This document shows positions 41,248 to 55,816 of a stretch of 64,000 bases of DNA, piece after piece. Under the pieces are notes generated by a model. That model had not been told where the DNA came from. It ran no database searches and saw only the letters and a list, made by a program, of their open reading frames with translations. The translations under genes were made by a program, and so were the position numbers. Numbering within the stretch: the stretch's first letter is position 1; each line of letters opens with the position of its first letter. Source of the DNA: Prosopocoilus inquinatus. Taxonomy: Eukaryota; Arthropoda; Insecta; Coleoptera; Lucanidae. The stretch spans positions 5,024,501-5,088,500 of the forward strand of contig CM069880.1 in the NCBI GenBank assembly GCA_036172665.1, written 5' to 3'.

Positions 41248-44200
41248 CGAACAACGCTAATACGTGTTGTTTCGTTCAAAACTATTTCCAGCTTCCGCTG
41301 CGTCCGAAAACTTCGTTTCTCACATCAGAGTTAGTGGAGTCCATCGTAACGTCAAATAACGTGATAGATAAGTAAGGATCGATTCGACACATCACAGGAA
41401 TAACGCTAATACGTGTTGTTTCGTTCAAAACTATTTCCAGCTTCTGCTGAGTGCGAGAACTTCGTATCTCACGTCTGAGTTACTGGAGTCCGTTGAAACC
41501 TCAAATAACATATTAGATAAGTAAGGAACGATTAGATATATCACAGGAACAACGCTAATACGTGTTATTTCTTTCAAAACTATTTCCAGCTTCCGCTGCG
41601 TTCGAAAACTTCGTTTCTCACATCAGAGTTACTGGAGTCCATCGTAACGTCAAATAACGTGATAGATAAGTAAGGATCGATTAGATACATCACAGGAATA
41701 ACGCTAATACGTGTAGTTTCGTTCAAAACTATTTCCAGCTTCCGCTGCGTCCAAAAACTTCGTTTCTCACATCAGAGTTACTGGAGTCCATCGTAACGTC
41801 AAATAACTTGATAGTTAAGTGAGGATCGATTAGATACATCACAGGAATGATGCTAATACGTGTTGTTTCGTTCAAAACTATTTCCAGCTTCCGCTGCGTC
41901 CGAAAATTTCGCATCTCACATCAGAGTTACTGGAGTCCATCGTAACGTCAAATAACATGATAGATAAGTAAGGATCGATTAGATACATCACAGGAATAAC
42001 GCTAATACGTGTTATTTCGTTCAAAACTATTTCCAGATTCCGCTGCGTCAGAAAACTTCGTCTCTCACATCAGAGTTACTGGAGTCCGTTGAAACGTCAA
42101 ATAACATATTAGATAAGTAAGCATCGATTAGATACATCACAGGAACAACGCTAATACGTGTTATTTCGTTCAAAACTATTTCCAGCTTACGCTGCGTCCG
42201 AAAACTTCGTGTCTCACATCAGAGTTACTGGAGTCCATCGTAACGTCAAATAACATTATAGATAAGTAAGGATCGATTAGATACATCACACGAACAACGC
42301 TAATACGTGTTGTTTCGTTCAAAACTATTTCCAGCTTCCGCTGCGTCCAAAAACTTCGTATCTCACATCAAAGTTGCTGGAGTCCATCGTAACGTCAAAT
42401 AACATGATAGATAAGTAAGGATCGATTAGATACATCACAGGAACAATGCCAATACGTGCTGTTTCGTTCAAAACTGATTCCAGCTTCTGCTGAGTGCGAG
42501 AACTTCGTATTTCACATCTGAGTTACTGGAGTCCGTTGAAACGTCAAATAACATAGTAGATAAGTAAGGATCGATTAGATACATCACACGAACAACGCTA
42601 ATACGTGTTGTTTCGTTCAAAACTATTTCCAGCTTCCGCTGCGTCCGAAAACTTCGTTTCTCACATCAGAGTTACTGGAGTCCATCGTAACGTCAAATAA
42701 CGTGATAGATAAGTAAGGATCGATTAGATACATCACAGGAATAACGCTAATACGTGTTGTTTCGTTCAAAACTATTTCCAGCTTCCGCTGCGTCCAAAAA
42801 CTTCGTTTCTCACATCAGAGTTACTGGAGTCCATCGTAACGTCAAATAACGTGATAGATAAGTAAGGATCGATTAGATACATCACAGGAATAACGCTAAT
42901 ACGTGTAGTTTCGTTCAAAACTATTTCCAGCTTCCGCTGCGTCCAAAAACTTCGTTTCTCACATCAGAGTTACTGGAGTCCATCGTAACGTCAAATAACT
43001 TGATAGATAAGTGAGGATCGATTAGATACATCACAGGAATGACGCTAATACGTGTTGTTTCGTTCAAAACTATTTCCAGCTTCCGCTGCGTCCGAAAATT
43101 TCGCATCTCACATCAGAGTTACTGGAGTCCATCGTAACGTCAAATAACATGATAGATAAGTAAGGATCGATTAGATACATCACAGGAATAACGCTAATAC
43201 GTGTTGTTTCGTTCAAAACTATTTCCAGTTTCTGCTGAGTGCGAGAACTTCGTATCTCACATCTGAGATACTGGAGTCCGTTGAAACGTCAAATAACATA
43301 TTAGATAAGTAAGGAACGATTAGATACATCACAGGAACAACGCTAATACGTGTTATTTCGTTCAAAACTATTTCCAGATTCCGCTGCTTCCGAAAACTTC
43401 GTCTCTCACATCAGAGTTACTGGAGTCCGTTGAAACGTCAAATAACATATTAGATAAGTAAGGATCGATTAGATACATCACAGGAACAACGCTGATACGT
43501 GTTATTTCGTTCAAAACTATTTCCAGCTTACGCTGCGTCCGAAAACTTCGTATCTCACATCAGAGTTACTGGAGTCCATCGTAAAGTCAAATAACGTGAT
43601 AGATAAGTAAGGATCGATTAGATACATCACAGGAACAACGCTAATACGTGTTATTTCGTTCAAAACTATTTCCAGCTTCCGCTGCGTCCGAAAACTTCGT
43701 TTCTCACATCAGAGTTACTGGAGTCCATCGTAACGTCAAATAACGTGATAGATAAGTAAGGATCGATTAGACACAACACAGGAATAACGCTAATACGTAT
43801 TGTTTCGTTCAAAATTATTTCCAGCTTCCGCTGGGTCCAAAAACTTCGTATCTCACATCAGAGTTGCTGGAGTATATCGTAACCTCAAATAACATGATAG
43901 ATAAGTAAGGATCGATTAGATACATCACAGGAACAATGCCAATACGTGTTGTTTCGTTCAAAACTATTTCCAGCTTCTGCTGAGTTCGAGAACTTCGTAT
44001 CTCACATCAGAGTTACTGGAGTCCATCGTAACGTCAAATAACATGATAGATAAGTAAGGATCGATTAGATACATCACAGGAATAACGCTAATACGTGTTG
44101 TTTCGTTCAAAACTATTTCCAGCTTCTGCTGAGTGCGAGAACTTCGTATCTCACATCTGAGTTACTGGAATCCGTTGAAACGTCAAATAACATATTAGAT

Positions 44201-46760
44201 AAGTAAGGAACGATTAGATACATCACAGGAACAACGCTAATACGTGTTATTTCGTTCAAAACTATTTCCAGATTCCGCTGCGTCCGAAAACTTCGTCTCT
44301 CACTTCAGAGTTACTGGAGTCCGTTGAAACGTCAAATAACATATTAGATAAGTAATGATCGATTAGATACATCACAGGAACAACGCTAATACGTGTTATT
44401 TCGTTCAAAACTATTTCCAGCTTACGCTGCGTCCGAAAACTTCGTATCTCACATCAGAGTTACTGGAGTCCATCGTAACGTCAAATAACATTATAGATAA
44501 GTAAGGATCGATTAAATACCTCACAGGAACAACGCTAATACGTGTTACTTCGTTCGAAACTATTTCCAGCTTCCGCTGCGTCCGAAAACTTCGTATCTCA
44601 CATCAGAGTTACTGGAGTCCATCGTAATGTCAAATAACGTGATAGATAAGTAAGGATCGATTAGATACATCACAGGAATAACGCTAATACGTGTAGTTTC
44701 CTTCAAAACTATTTCCAGCTTCCGCTGCGTCCAAAAACTTCGTATCTCACATCAAAGTTGCTGGAGTCAATCGTAACGTCAAATAACATGATAGATAAGT
44801 AAGGATCGATTCGATACATCACAGGAACAATGCCAATACGTGTGGTTCCGTTCAAAACTCATTCCAGCTTCTGCTGAGTGCGAGAACTTCGTATCTCACA
44901 TCTGAGTTACTGGAGTCCGTTGAAACGTCAAATAACTTAGTAGATAAGTAAGGATCGATTAGATACATCACACGAACAACGCTAATACGTGTTGTTTCGT
45001 TCAAAACTATTTCCAGCTTCCGCTGCATCCGAAAACTCCGTTTCTCACATCAGAGTTACTGGAGTCCATCGTAACGTCAAATAACATGATACATAAGTAA
45101 GGATCGATTAGATACATCACAGGAATAACGCTAATACGTGTTGTTTCGTTCAAAACTATTTCCAGCTTCCGCTGGGTCCAAAAACTTCGTATCTCACATC
45201 AGAGTTGCTGGAGTCCATCGTAACCTCAAATAACATGATAGATAAGTAAGGATCGATTAGATACATCACAGGAACAATGCCAATACGTGTTGTTTCGTTC
45301 AAAACTATTTCCAGCTTCTGCTGAGTTCGAGAACTTCGTATCTCACATCAGAGTTACTGGAGTCCATCGTAAAGTCAAATAACATAGTAGATAAGTAAGG
45401 ATCGATTAGATACATCACACGAACAACGCTAATACGTGTTGTTTCGTTCAAAACTATTTCCAGCTTCCGCTGCGTCCGAAAACTTCGTATCTCACATCAG
45501 AGATACTGGAGTCCATCGTAAGGTCAAATAACATGATAGATAAGTAAGGATCGATTAGATACATCACAGGAATAACGCTAATACGTGTTGTTTCGTTCAA
45601 AACTATTTCCAGCTTCCGCTGCGTCCGAAAACTTCGTATCTCATATCAGAGTTACTGAAGTCCATCGTAACGTCAAATAACATGATAGATAAGTAAGGAT
45701 CGATTAGATACATCACAGGAGCAATGCTAATACGTGTTGTTTCGTTCAAAACTATTTCCAGCTTCTGCTGAGTGCGAGAACTTCGTATCTCACATCAGAG
45801 TTACTGGAGTCCGTTGGCACGTCAAATAACATATTAGATAAGTAAGGATCGATTAGATACATCACAGGAACAACGCTAATACGTGTTATTTCGTTCAAAA
45901 CTATTTCCAGCTTCCGCTGCGTCCGAAAACTTCGTATCTCACATCAGAGTTACTGGAGTCCATCGTAACGTCAAATAACATGATAGATAAGTAAGGATCG
46001 ATTAGATACGTCACAGGAACAATGCTAGTACGTGTTGTTTCGTTCAAAACTATTTCCAGCTTCTGCTGCGTCCGAAAACTTCGTATCTCACATCAGAGTT
46101 ACTGGAGTCCATCGTAACGTCAAATAACATAGTAGATAAGTAAGGATCGATTAGATACATCACACGAACAACGCTAATACGTGTTGTTTCGTTCAAAACT
46201 ATTTCCAGCTTCCGCTGCGTCCGAAAACTTCGTTTCGCACATCAGAGTTACTGGAGTCCATCCTAACGTCAAATAACGTGATAGATAAGTAAGGATCGAT
46301 TAGATACATCACAGGAACAATGCCAATACGTGTTGTTTCGTTCAAAACTATTTCCAGCTTCTGCTGAGTTCGAGAACTTCGTATCTCACATCAGAGTTAC
46401 TGGAGTCCATCGTAAAGTCAAATAACATAGTAGATAAGTAAGGATCGATTAGATACATCACACGAACAACGCTAATACGTGTTGTTTCGTTCAAAACTAT
46501 TTCCAGCTTCCGCTGCGTCCGAAAACTTCGTTTCTCACATCAGAGTTACTGGAGTCCATCGTAACGTCAAATAACGTGATAGATAAGTAAGGATCGATTA
46601 GACACGTCACAGGAATAACGCTAATACGTGTTGTTTCGTTCAAAACTATTTCCAGCTTCCGCTGCGTCCGAAAACTTCGTTTCTCACATCAGAGTTACTG
46701 GAGTCCATCGTAACGTCAAATAACATGATAGATAAGTAAGGATCGATTAGATACATCACA
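41248..46760 (+). repeat. Less-ordered satellite region
   Basis: About 37 monomers. The first three or so continue the 16.2-16.7 kb type. After about 41.7 kb I found no long near-identical partner. Looser periodic signals exist: similar monomer pairs at 41,729 and 42,921 (1,192 bp, 8 monomers), and the cagattccgc variant at 42,034, 43,375 and 44,269 (1,341 and 894 bp, 9 and 6 monomers). Private substitutions are more frequent than in the flanking blocks. There is no gene or other element. Confidence 0.7.
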
Positions 46761-49700
46761 GGAATAACGCTAATACGTGTTGTTTCGTTCAAAACTATTT
46801 CCAGCTTCTGCTGAGTGCGAGAACATCGTATCTCACATCTGAGTTACTGGAGTCCGTTGAAACCTCAAATAACATATTAGATAAGTAAGGAACGATTAGA
46901 TATATCACAGGAACAACCCTAATACGTGTTATTTCGTTCAAAACTATTTCCAGCTTCCGCAGCGTCCGAAAACTTCGTTTCTCACATCAGAGTTACTGGA
47001 GTCCATCGTAACGTCAAATAACTTGATAGATAAGTGAGGATCGATTAGATACATCACAGGAACAACGCTAATACGTGTTATTTCGTTCAAAACTATTTCC
47101 AGCTTCCGCTGCGTCCAAAAACTTCGTATCTCACATCAAAGTTGCTGGAGTCCATCGTAACGTCAAATGACATGATAGGTAAGTAAGGATCGATTAGATA
47201 CATCACAGGAACAATGCCAATATGTGCTGTTTCGTTCAAAACTATTTCCAGCTTCTGCTGAGTGCGAGAACTTCGTATCTCACATCTGAGTCACTGGAGT
47301 CCTTTGAAACGTCAAATAACATAGTAGATAAGTAAGAATCGATTAGATACATCACACGAACAACGCTAATACGTGTTGTTTCGTTCAAAACCATTTCCAG
47401 CTTCCGCTGCATCCGAAAAATTCGTTTCTCACATCAGAGTTACTGGAGTCCATCGTAAGGTCAAATATCATGATAGATAAGTAAGGATCGATTAGATACA
47501 TCACAGGAATAACGCTAATACGTGTTGTTTCGTTCAAAACTATTTCCAGCTTCTGCTGAGTGCGAGAACTTTGTATCTCACATCTGAGTTACTGGAGTCC
47601 GTTGAAACGTCAAATAACATATTAGATAAGTAAGGAACGATTAGATACATCACAGGAACAACGCTAATACGTGTTATTTCGTTCAAAACTATTTCCAGCT
47701 TCCGCTGCGTCCGAAAACTTCGTTTCTCACATCAGAGTTACTGGAGTCCATCGTAACGTCAAATAAAGTGATAGATAAGTAAGGATCTATTAGATACATC
47801 ACAGGAATAACGCTAATACGTGTAGTTTCGTTCAAAATTATTTCCAGCTTACGCTGCGTCCAAAAACTTCGTATCTCACATCAGAGTTGCTGGAGTCCAT
47901 CGTAACCTCAAATAACATGATAGATAAGTAAGGATCGATTAGATACATCACAGGAACAATGCCAATACGTGTTGTTTCGTTCAAAACTATTTCCAGCTTC
48001 CGCTGAGTCCGAAAATTTCGTATCTCACATCAGAGTTACTGGAGTCCATCGTAACGTCAAATAACATGATAGATAAGTAAGGATCGAATAGATACATCAC
48101 AGGAATAATGCTAATACGTGTTGTTTCGTTCAAAACTATTTCCAGCTTCTGCTGAGTGCGAGAACTTCTTATCTCACATCAGAGTTACTGGAGTCAGTTG
48201 AAACGTCAAATAACATATTAGATAAGTAAGGATCGATTAGATACATCACAGGAACAACGCTAATAAGTGTTATTTCGTTCAAAACTATTTCCAGCTTCCG
48301 CTGCGTCCGAAAACTTCGTATCTCACATCAGAGTTACTGGAGTCCATCGTAACGTCAAATAACATGATAGATAAGTAAGGATCGATTAGATACATCACAG
48401 GAATAACGCTAATACGTGTTGTTTCGTTCAAAACTATTTCCAGCTTCTGCTGAGTGCGAGAACATCGTATCTCACATCTGAGTTACTGGAGTCCGTTGAA
48501 ACCTCAAATAACATATTAGATAAGTAAGGAACGATTAGATATATCACAGGAACAACGCTAATACGTGTTATTTCGTTCAAAACTATTTCCAGCTTCCGCA
48601 GCGTCCGAAAACTTCGTTTCTCACATCAGAGTTACTGGAGTCCATCGTAACGTCAAATAACTTGATAGATAAGTGAGGATCGATTAGATACATCACAGGA
48701 ATGACGCTAATACGTGTTGTTTCGTTCAAAACTATTTCCAGCTTCTGCTGAGTGCGAGAACTTCGTATCTCACATCAGAGTTACTTTAGTCCGTTGGAAC
48801 GTCAATTAATATATTAGATAAGTAAGGATCGATTAGATACATCACAGGAACAACGCTAATAAGTGTTATTTCGTTCAAAACTATTTCCAGCTTCCGCTGC
48901 GTCCAAAAACTTCGTATCTCACATCAAAGTTGCTGGAGTAAATCGTAACGTCAAATGACATGATAGATAAGTAAGGATCGATTAGATACATCACAGGAAC
49001 AATGCCAATATGTGCTGTTTCGTTCAAAACTATTTCCAGCTTCTGCTGAGTGCGAGAACTTCGTATCTCACATCTGAGTCACTGGAGTCCTTTGAAACGT
49101 CAAATAACATAGTAGATAAGTAAGAATCGATTAGATACATCACACGAACAACGCTAATACGTGTTGTTTCGTTCAAAACCATTTCCAGCTTCCGCTGCAT
49201 CCGAAAAATTCGTTTCTCACATCAGAGTTACTGGAGTCCATCGTAAGGTCAAATATCATGATAGATAAGTAAGGATCGATTAGATACATCACAGGAATAA
49301 CGCTAATACGTGTTGTTTCGTTCAAAACTATTTCCAGCTTCTGCTGAGTGCGAGAACTTTGTATCTCACATCTGAGTTACTGGAGTCCGTTGAAACGTCA
49401 AATAACATATTAGATAAGTAAGGAACGATTAGATACATCACAGGAACAACGCTAATACGTGTTATTTCGTTCAAAACTATTTCCAGCTTCCGCTGCGTCC
49501 GAAAACTTCGTTTCTCACATCAGAGTTACTGGAGTCCATCGTAACGTCAAATAAAGTGATAGATAAGTAAGGATCTATTAGATACATCACAGGAACAATG
49601 CCAATACGTGTTGTTTCGTTCAAAACTATTTCCAGCTTCCGCTGAGTCCGAAAATTTCGTATCTCACATCAGAGTTACTGGAGTCCATCGTAACGTCAAA

Positions 49701-49920
49701 TAACATGATAGATAAGTAAGGATCGAATAGATACATCACAGGAATAATGCTAATACGTGTTGTTTCGTTCAAAACTATTTCCAGCTTCTGCTGAGTGCGA
49801 TAACTTCGTATCTCACATCAGAGTTACTGGAGTCAGTTGAAACGTCAAATAACATATTAGATAAGTAAGGATCGATTAGATACATCACAGGAACAACGCT
49901 AATAAGTGTTATTTCGTTCA
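46760..49920 (+). repeat. 11/12-monomer tandem unit (1,639 and 1,788 bp spacing), two copies
   Basis: The gaacatcg variant at 46,821 recurs at 48,460 (1,639 = 11 x 149). The tatgtgctg variant at 47,221 recurs at 49,009, the atatcatgat variant near 47.46 kb recurs near 49.25 kb, and gatctattagatac near 47.79 kb recurs near 49.57 kb (all 1,788 = 12 x 149). Near 48.07 and 49.72 kb the distance returns to 1,639. One copy has therefore gained or lost a monomer inside the unit without changing register. Confidence 0.8.
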
Positions 49921-50370
49921 AAACTATTTCCAGCTTCCGCTGCGTCCGAAAACTTCGTATCTCACATCAGAGTTACTGGAGTCCATCGTAACGTCAAATA
50001 ACATGATAGATATGTAAGGATCGATTAGATACATCACAGGAACAATGCTAATACGTGTTGTTTCGTTCAAAACTATTTCCAGCTTCTGCTGAGTGCGAGA
50101 TCTTCGCATCTCACATCAGAGTTACTGGAGTCCGTTGAAACGTCAAATAACATATTAGATAAGTAAGGATCGATTAGATACATCACAGGAACAATGCTAA
50201 TACGTGCTGTTTCGTTCAAAACTATTTCCAGTCTCTGCTGAGTGCGAGAACTTCGTATCTCACATCAGAGTTACTGGAGTCCGTTGAAACGTCAAATAAC
50301 ATATTAGATAAGTAAGGATCGATTAGATACATCACAGGAACAACGCTAATACGTTTTATTTCGTTCAAAA

Positions 50371-52672
50371 CTATTTCCAGCTTCCGCTGCGTCCGAAAAC
50401 TTCGTTTCTCACCTCAGAGTTACTGGAGTACATCGTAACGTCAAATAACGTGATAGATAAGTAAGGATCGATTAGATGCATCACAGGAATAACGCTAATA
50501 CGTGTAGTTTCGTTCAAAACTATTTCCAGCTTCCGCTGCGTCCAAAAACTTCGTATCACACTTCAGAGTTGCTGGAGTCCATCGTAACCTCAAATAACAT
50601 GATAGATAAGTAAGGATCGATTAGATACATCACAGGAACAATGCCAATACGTGTTGTTTCGTTCAAAACTATTACCAGCTTCTGCTGAGTTCGAGAACTT
50701 CGTATCTCACATCAGAGTTACTGGAGTCCATCGTAATGTCAAATAACATAGTAGATAAGTAAGGATCGATTAGATACATCACACGAACAACGCTAATACG
50801 TGTTGTTTCGTTCAAAACTATTTCCAGCTTCCGCTGCGTCCGAAAACTTCGTTTCTCACATCAGAGTTACTGGAGTCCATCGTAACGTCAAATAACGTGA
50901 TAGATAAGTAAGGGTCGATTAGATACATCACAGGAATAACGCTAATACGTGTTGTTTCGTTCAAAACTATTTCCAGCTTCCGCTGCGTCCAAAAACTTAC
51001 ATCTAACGCTAATACGTGTTGTTTCGTTCAAAACTATTTCCAGCTTCTGCTGAGTGCGAGAACTTTGTATCTCACATCTGAGTTACTGGAGTCCGTTGAA
51101 ACGTCAAATAACATATTAGATAAGTAAGGAACGATTAGATACATCACAGGAACAACGCTAATACGTGTTATTTCGTTCAAAACTATTTCCAGCTTCCGCT
51201 GCGTCCGAAAATTTCGCATCTCACATCAGAGTCACTGGAGTCCATCGTAACGTCAAATAACATGATATATAAGTAAGTATCGATTAGATACATCACAGGA
51301 ACAATGCTAATACGTGTTATTTCGTTCACAACTATTTCCAGCTTCCGCTGCGTCCGAAAACTTCGTATCTCACATCAGAGTTACTGGAGTCCATCGTAAC
51401 GTCAAATAACGTGATAGATAAGTAAGGATCGATTAGATACATCACAGGAATAACGCTAATACGTGTAGTTTCGTTCAAAATTATTTCCAGCTTCCGCTGC
51501 GTCCAAAAACTTCGTATCACACTTCAGAGTTGCTGGAGTCCATCGTAACCTCAAATAACATGATAGATAAGTAAGGATCGATTAGATACATCACAGGAAC
51601 AATGCCAATACGTGTTGTTTCGTTCAAAACTATTTTCAGCTTCCGCTGAGTCCGAAAATTTCGCATCTCACATCAGAGTTACTGGAGTCCATCGTTACGT
51701 CAAATAACATGATATATAAGTAAGTATCGATTAGATACATCACAGGAACAATGCTAATACGTGTTATTTCGTTCACAACTATTTCCAGCTTCCGCTGCGT
51801 CCGAAAACTTCGTATCTCACATCAGAGTTACTGGAGTCCATCGTAACGTCAAATAACATGATAGATTAGTAAGGATCCATTAGATACATCACAGGAACAA
51901 CGCTAATACGTATTGTTTAGATCAAAACTATTTCCAGCTTACGCTGCGTTAGAAAACTTCGTATCTCACATCAGAGTTACTGGAGTCCATCGTAACGTCA
52001 AATAACATGATAGATAAGTAAGGATCGATTAGATACATCACAGGAATAACGCTAATACGTGTTCTTTCGTTCAAAACTATTTCCAGCTTCTGCTGCGTCC
52101 AAAAACTTCGTATCTCACATCAAAGTTGCTGGAGTCCATCGTAACGTCAAATAACATGATAGATACGTTAGGATCGATTAGATACATCACAGGAACAACG
52201 CTAATACGTATTGTTTCGATCAAAACTATTTCCAGCTTACGCTGCGATAGAAAACTTCGTATCTCACATCAGAGTTACTGGAGTCCATCGTAACGTCAAA
52301 TAACATGATAGATAAGTAAGGATCGATTAGATACATCACAGGAATAACGCTAATACGTGTTCTTTCGTTCAAAACTATTTCCAGCTTCTGCTGCGTCCAA
52401 AAACTTCGTATCTCACATCAAAGTTGCTGGAGTCCATCGTAACGTCAAATAACATGATAGATAAGTAAGGATCGATTAGATACATCACAGGAACAATGCC
52501 AATACGTGTTGTTTCGTTCAAAACTATTTCCAGCTTCTGCTGAGTTCGAGAACTTCGTATCTCACATCAGAGTTACTGGAGTCCATCGTAACGTCAAATA
52601 ACATAGTAGATAAGTAAGGATCGATTAGATACATCACACGAACAACGCTAATACGTGTTGTTTCGTTCAAAA
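50371..52672 (+). repeat. 2,302 bp higher-order repeat unit, copy 1
   Basis: The unit consists of 15 full monomers plus one 67 bp fragment (15 x 149 + 67 = 2,302). Matching points include 50,643 with 52,945 (aatgcc context) and 51,011 with 53,313. Copy 1 has several private differences in its first 600 bp (attaccagc at about 50.67 kb, cgtaatgtc at about 50.73 kb) and is then nearly identical to copy 2. It also holds unusual variants, ttgtttagatcaaaac and gcgatagaaaac. Confidence 0.9.
50944..51010 (+). repeat. Truncated 67 bp monomer, copy 1
   Basis: The word aatacgtg, normally 149 bp apart, recurs here after 67 bp (50,944 and 51,011). The junction reads ccaaaaacttacatctaacg: the text runs from the aaaactt region straight to the acatc and taacgctaat start of the next monomer, with 82 bp missing. 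This resets the array phase. Confidence 0.93.
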
Positions 52673-54974
52673 CTATTTCCAGCTTCCGCTGCGTCCGAAA
52701 ACTTCGTTTCTCACATCAGAGTTACTGGAGTCCATCGTAACGTCAAATAACGTGATAGATAAGTAAGGGTCGATTAGATACATCACAGGAATAACGCTAA
52801 TACGTGTTGTTTCGTTCAAAACTATTTCCAGCTTCCGCTGCGTCCAAAAACTTCGTATCACACTTCAGAGTTGCTGGAGTCCATCGTAACCTCAAATAAC
52901 ATGATAGATAAGTAAGGATCGATTAGATACATCACAGGAACAATGCCAATACGTGTTGTTTCGTTCAAAACTATTTCCAGCTTCTGCTGAGTTCGAGAAC
53001 TTCGTATCTCACATCAGAGTTACTGGAGTCCATCGTAACGTCAAATAACATAGTAGATAAGTAAGGATCGATTAGATACATCACACGAACAACGCTAATA
53101 CGTGTTGTTTCGTTCAAAACTATTTCCAGCTTCCGCTGCGTCCGAAAACTTCGTTTCTCACATCAGAGTTACTGGAGTCCATCGTAACGTCAAATAACGT
53201 GATAGATAAGTAAGGGTCGATTAGATACATCACAGGAATAACGCTAATACGTGTTGTTTCGTTCAAAACTATTTCCAGCTTCCGCTGCGTCCAAAAACTT
53301 ACATCTAACGCTAATACGTGTTGTTTCGTTCAAAACTATTTCCAGCTTCTGCTGAGTGCGAGAACTTTGTATCTCACATCTGAGTTACTGGAGTCCGTTG
53401 AAACGTCAAATAACATATTAGATAAGTAAGGAACGATTAGATACATCACAGGAACAACGCTAATACGTGTTATTTCGTTCAAAACTATTTCCAGCTTCCG
53501 CTGCGTCCGAAAATTTCGCATCTCACATCAGAGTCACTGGAGTCCATCGTAACGTCAAATAACATGATATATAAGTAAGTATCGATTAGATACATCACAG
53601 GAACAATGCTAATACGTGTTATTTCGTTCACAACTATTTCCAGCTTCCGCTGCGTCCGAAAACTTCGTATCTCACATCAGAGTTACTGGAGTCCATCGTA
53701 ACGTCAAATAACGTGATAGATAAGTAAGGATCGATTAGATACATCACAGGAATAACGCTAATACGTGTAGTTTCGTTCAAAACTATTTCCAGCTTCCGCT
53801 GCGTCCAAAAACTTCGTATCACACTTCAGAGTTGCTGGAGTCCATCGTAACCTCAAATAACATGATAGATAAGTAAGGATCGATTAGATACATCACAGGA
53901 ACAATGCCAATACGTGTTGTTTCGTTCAAAACTATTTTCAGCTTCCGCTGAGTCCGAAAATTTCGCATCTCACATCAGAGTTACTGGAGTCCATCGTTAC
54001 GTCAAATAACATGATATATAAGTAAGTATCGATTAGATACATCACAGGAACAATGCTAATACGTGTTATTTCGTTCACAACTATTTCCAGCTTCCGCTGC
54101 GTCCGAAAACTTCGTATCTCACATCAGAGTTACTGGAGTCCATCGTAACGTCAAATAACATGATAGATTAGTAAGGATCCATTAGATACATCACAGGAAC
54201 AACGCTAATACGTATTGTTTAGATCAAAACTATTTCCAGCTTACGCTGCGTTAGAAAACTTCGTATCTCACATCAGAGTTACTGGAGTCCATCGTAACGT
54301 CAAATAACATGATAGATAAGTAAGGATCGATTAGATACATCACAGGAATAACGCTAATACGTGTTCTTTCGTTCAAAACTATTTCCAGCTTCTGCTGCGT
54401 CCAAAAACTTCGTATCTCACATCAAAGTTGCTGGAGTCCATCGTAACGTCAAATAACATGATAGATACGTTAGGATCGATTAGATACATCACAGGAACAA
54501 CGCTAATACGTATTGTTTCGATCAAAACTATTTCCAGCTTACGCTGCGATAGAAAACTTCGTATCTCACATCAGAGTTACTGGAGTCCATCGTAACGTCA
54601 AATAACATGATAGATAAGTAAGGATCGATTAGATACATCACAGGAATAACGCTAATACGTGTTCTTTCGTTCAAAACTATTTCCAGCTTCTGCTGCGTCC
54701 AAAAACTTCGTATCTCACATCAAAGTTGCTGGAGTCCATCGTAACGTCAAATAACATGATAGATAAGTAAGGATCGATTAGATACATCACAGGAACAATG
54801 CCAATACGTGTTGTTTCGTTCAAAACTATTTCCAGCTTCTGCTGAGTTCGAGAACTTCGTATCTCACATCAGAGTTACTGGAGTCCATCGTAACGTCAAA
54901 TAACATAGTAGATAAGTAAGGATCGATTAGATACATCACACGAACAACGCTAATACGTGTTGTTTCGTTCAAAA
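52673..54974 (+). repeat. 2,302 bp higher-order repeat unit, copy 2
   Basis: Head-to-tail copy containing its own 67 bp truncated monomer (53,246-53,312) and the same ttgtttagatcaaaac and gcgatagaaaac variants, each 2,302 bp after copy 1. Confidence 0.9.
53246..53312 (+). repeat. Truncated 67 bp monomer, copy 2
   Basis: The same junction 2,302 bp downstream, identical in the bases I compared. Confidence 0.93.
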
Positions 54975-55816
54975 CTATTTCCAGCTTCCGCTGCGTCCGA
55001 AAACTTCGTTTCTCACATCAGAGTTACTGGAGTCCATCGTAACGTCAAATAACGTGATAGATAAGTAAGGGTCGATTAGATACATCACAGGAATAACGCT
55101 AATACGTGTTGTTTCGTTCAAAACTATTTCCAGCTTCCGCTGCGTCCAAAAACTTCGTATCACACTTCAGAGTTGCTGGAGTCCATCGTAACCTCAAATA
55201 ACATGATAGATAAGTAAGGATCGATTAGATACATCACAGGAACAATGCCAATACGTGTTGTTTCGTTCAAAACTATTTCCAGCTTCTGCTGAGTTCGAGA
55301 ACTTCGTATCTCACATCAGAGTTACTGGAGTCCATCGTAACGTCAAATAACATAGTAGATAAGTAAGGATCGATTAGATACATCACACGAACAACGCTAA
55401 TACGTGTTGTTTCGTTCAAAACTATTTCCAGCTTCCGCTGCGTCCGAAAACTTCGTTTCTCACATCAGAGTTACTGGAGTCCATCGTAACGTCAAATAAC
55501 GTGATAGATAAGTAAGGGTCGATTAGATACATCACAGGAATAACGCTAATACGTGTTGTTTCGTTCAAAACTATTTCCAGCTTCCGCTGCGTCCAAAAAC
55601 TTACATCTAACGCTAATACGTGTTGTTTCGTTCAAAACTATTTCCAGCTTCTGCTGAGTGCGAGAACTTTGTATCTCACATCTGAGTTACTGGAGTCCGT
55701 TGAAACGTCAAATAACATATTAGATAAGTAAGGAACGATTAGATACATCACAGGAACAACGCTAATACGTGTTATTTCGTTCAAAACTATTTCCAGCTTC
55801 CGCTGCGTCCGAAAAC
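54975..55816 (+). repeat. 2,302 bp higher-order repeat unit, partial copy 3
   Basis: About 840 bp of a third copy, including the 67 bp fragment at 55,548-55,614. It diverges near 55.82 kb, where it reads gaaaacttcgtatctc and copy 2 reads gaaaatttcgcatctc. Confidence 0.85.
55548..55614 (+). repeat. Truncated 67 bp monomer, copy 3
   Basis: The same junction a further 2,302 bp downstream, in the partial third unit. Confidence 0.93.

Noticed and set aside
50270..50370. Possible fourth copy of the 2,302 bp unit upstream of 50,371
   Set aside because: Sequence there (acgttttatt, gagtgcgag type monomers) does not match the position 2,302 bp downstream beyond ordinary monomer similarity.
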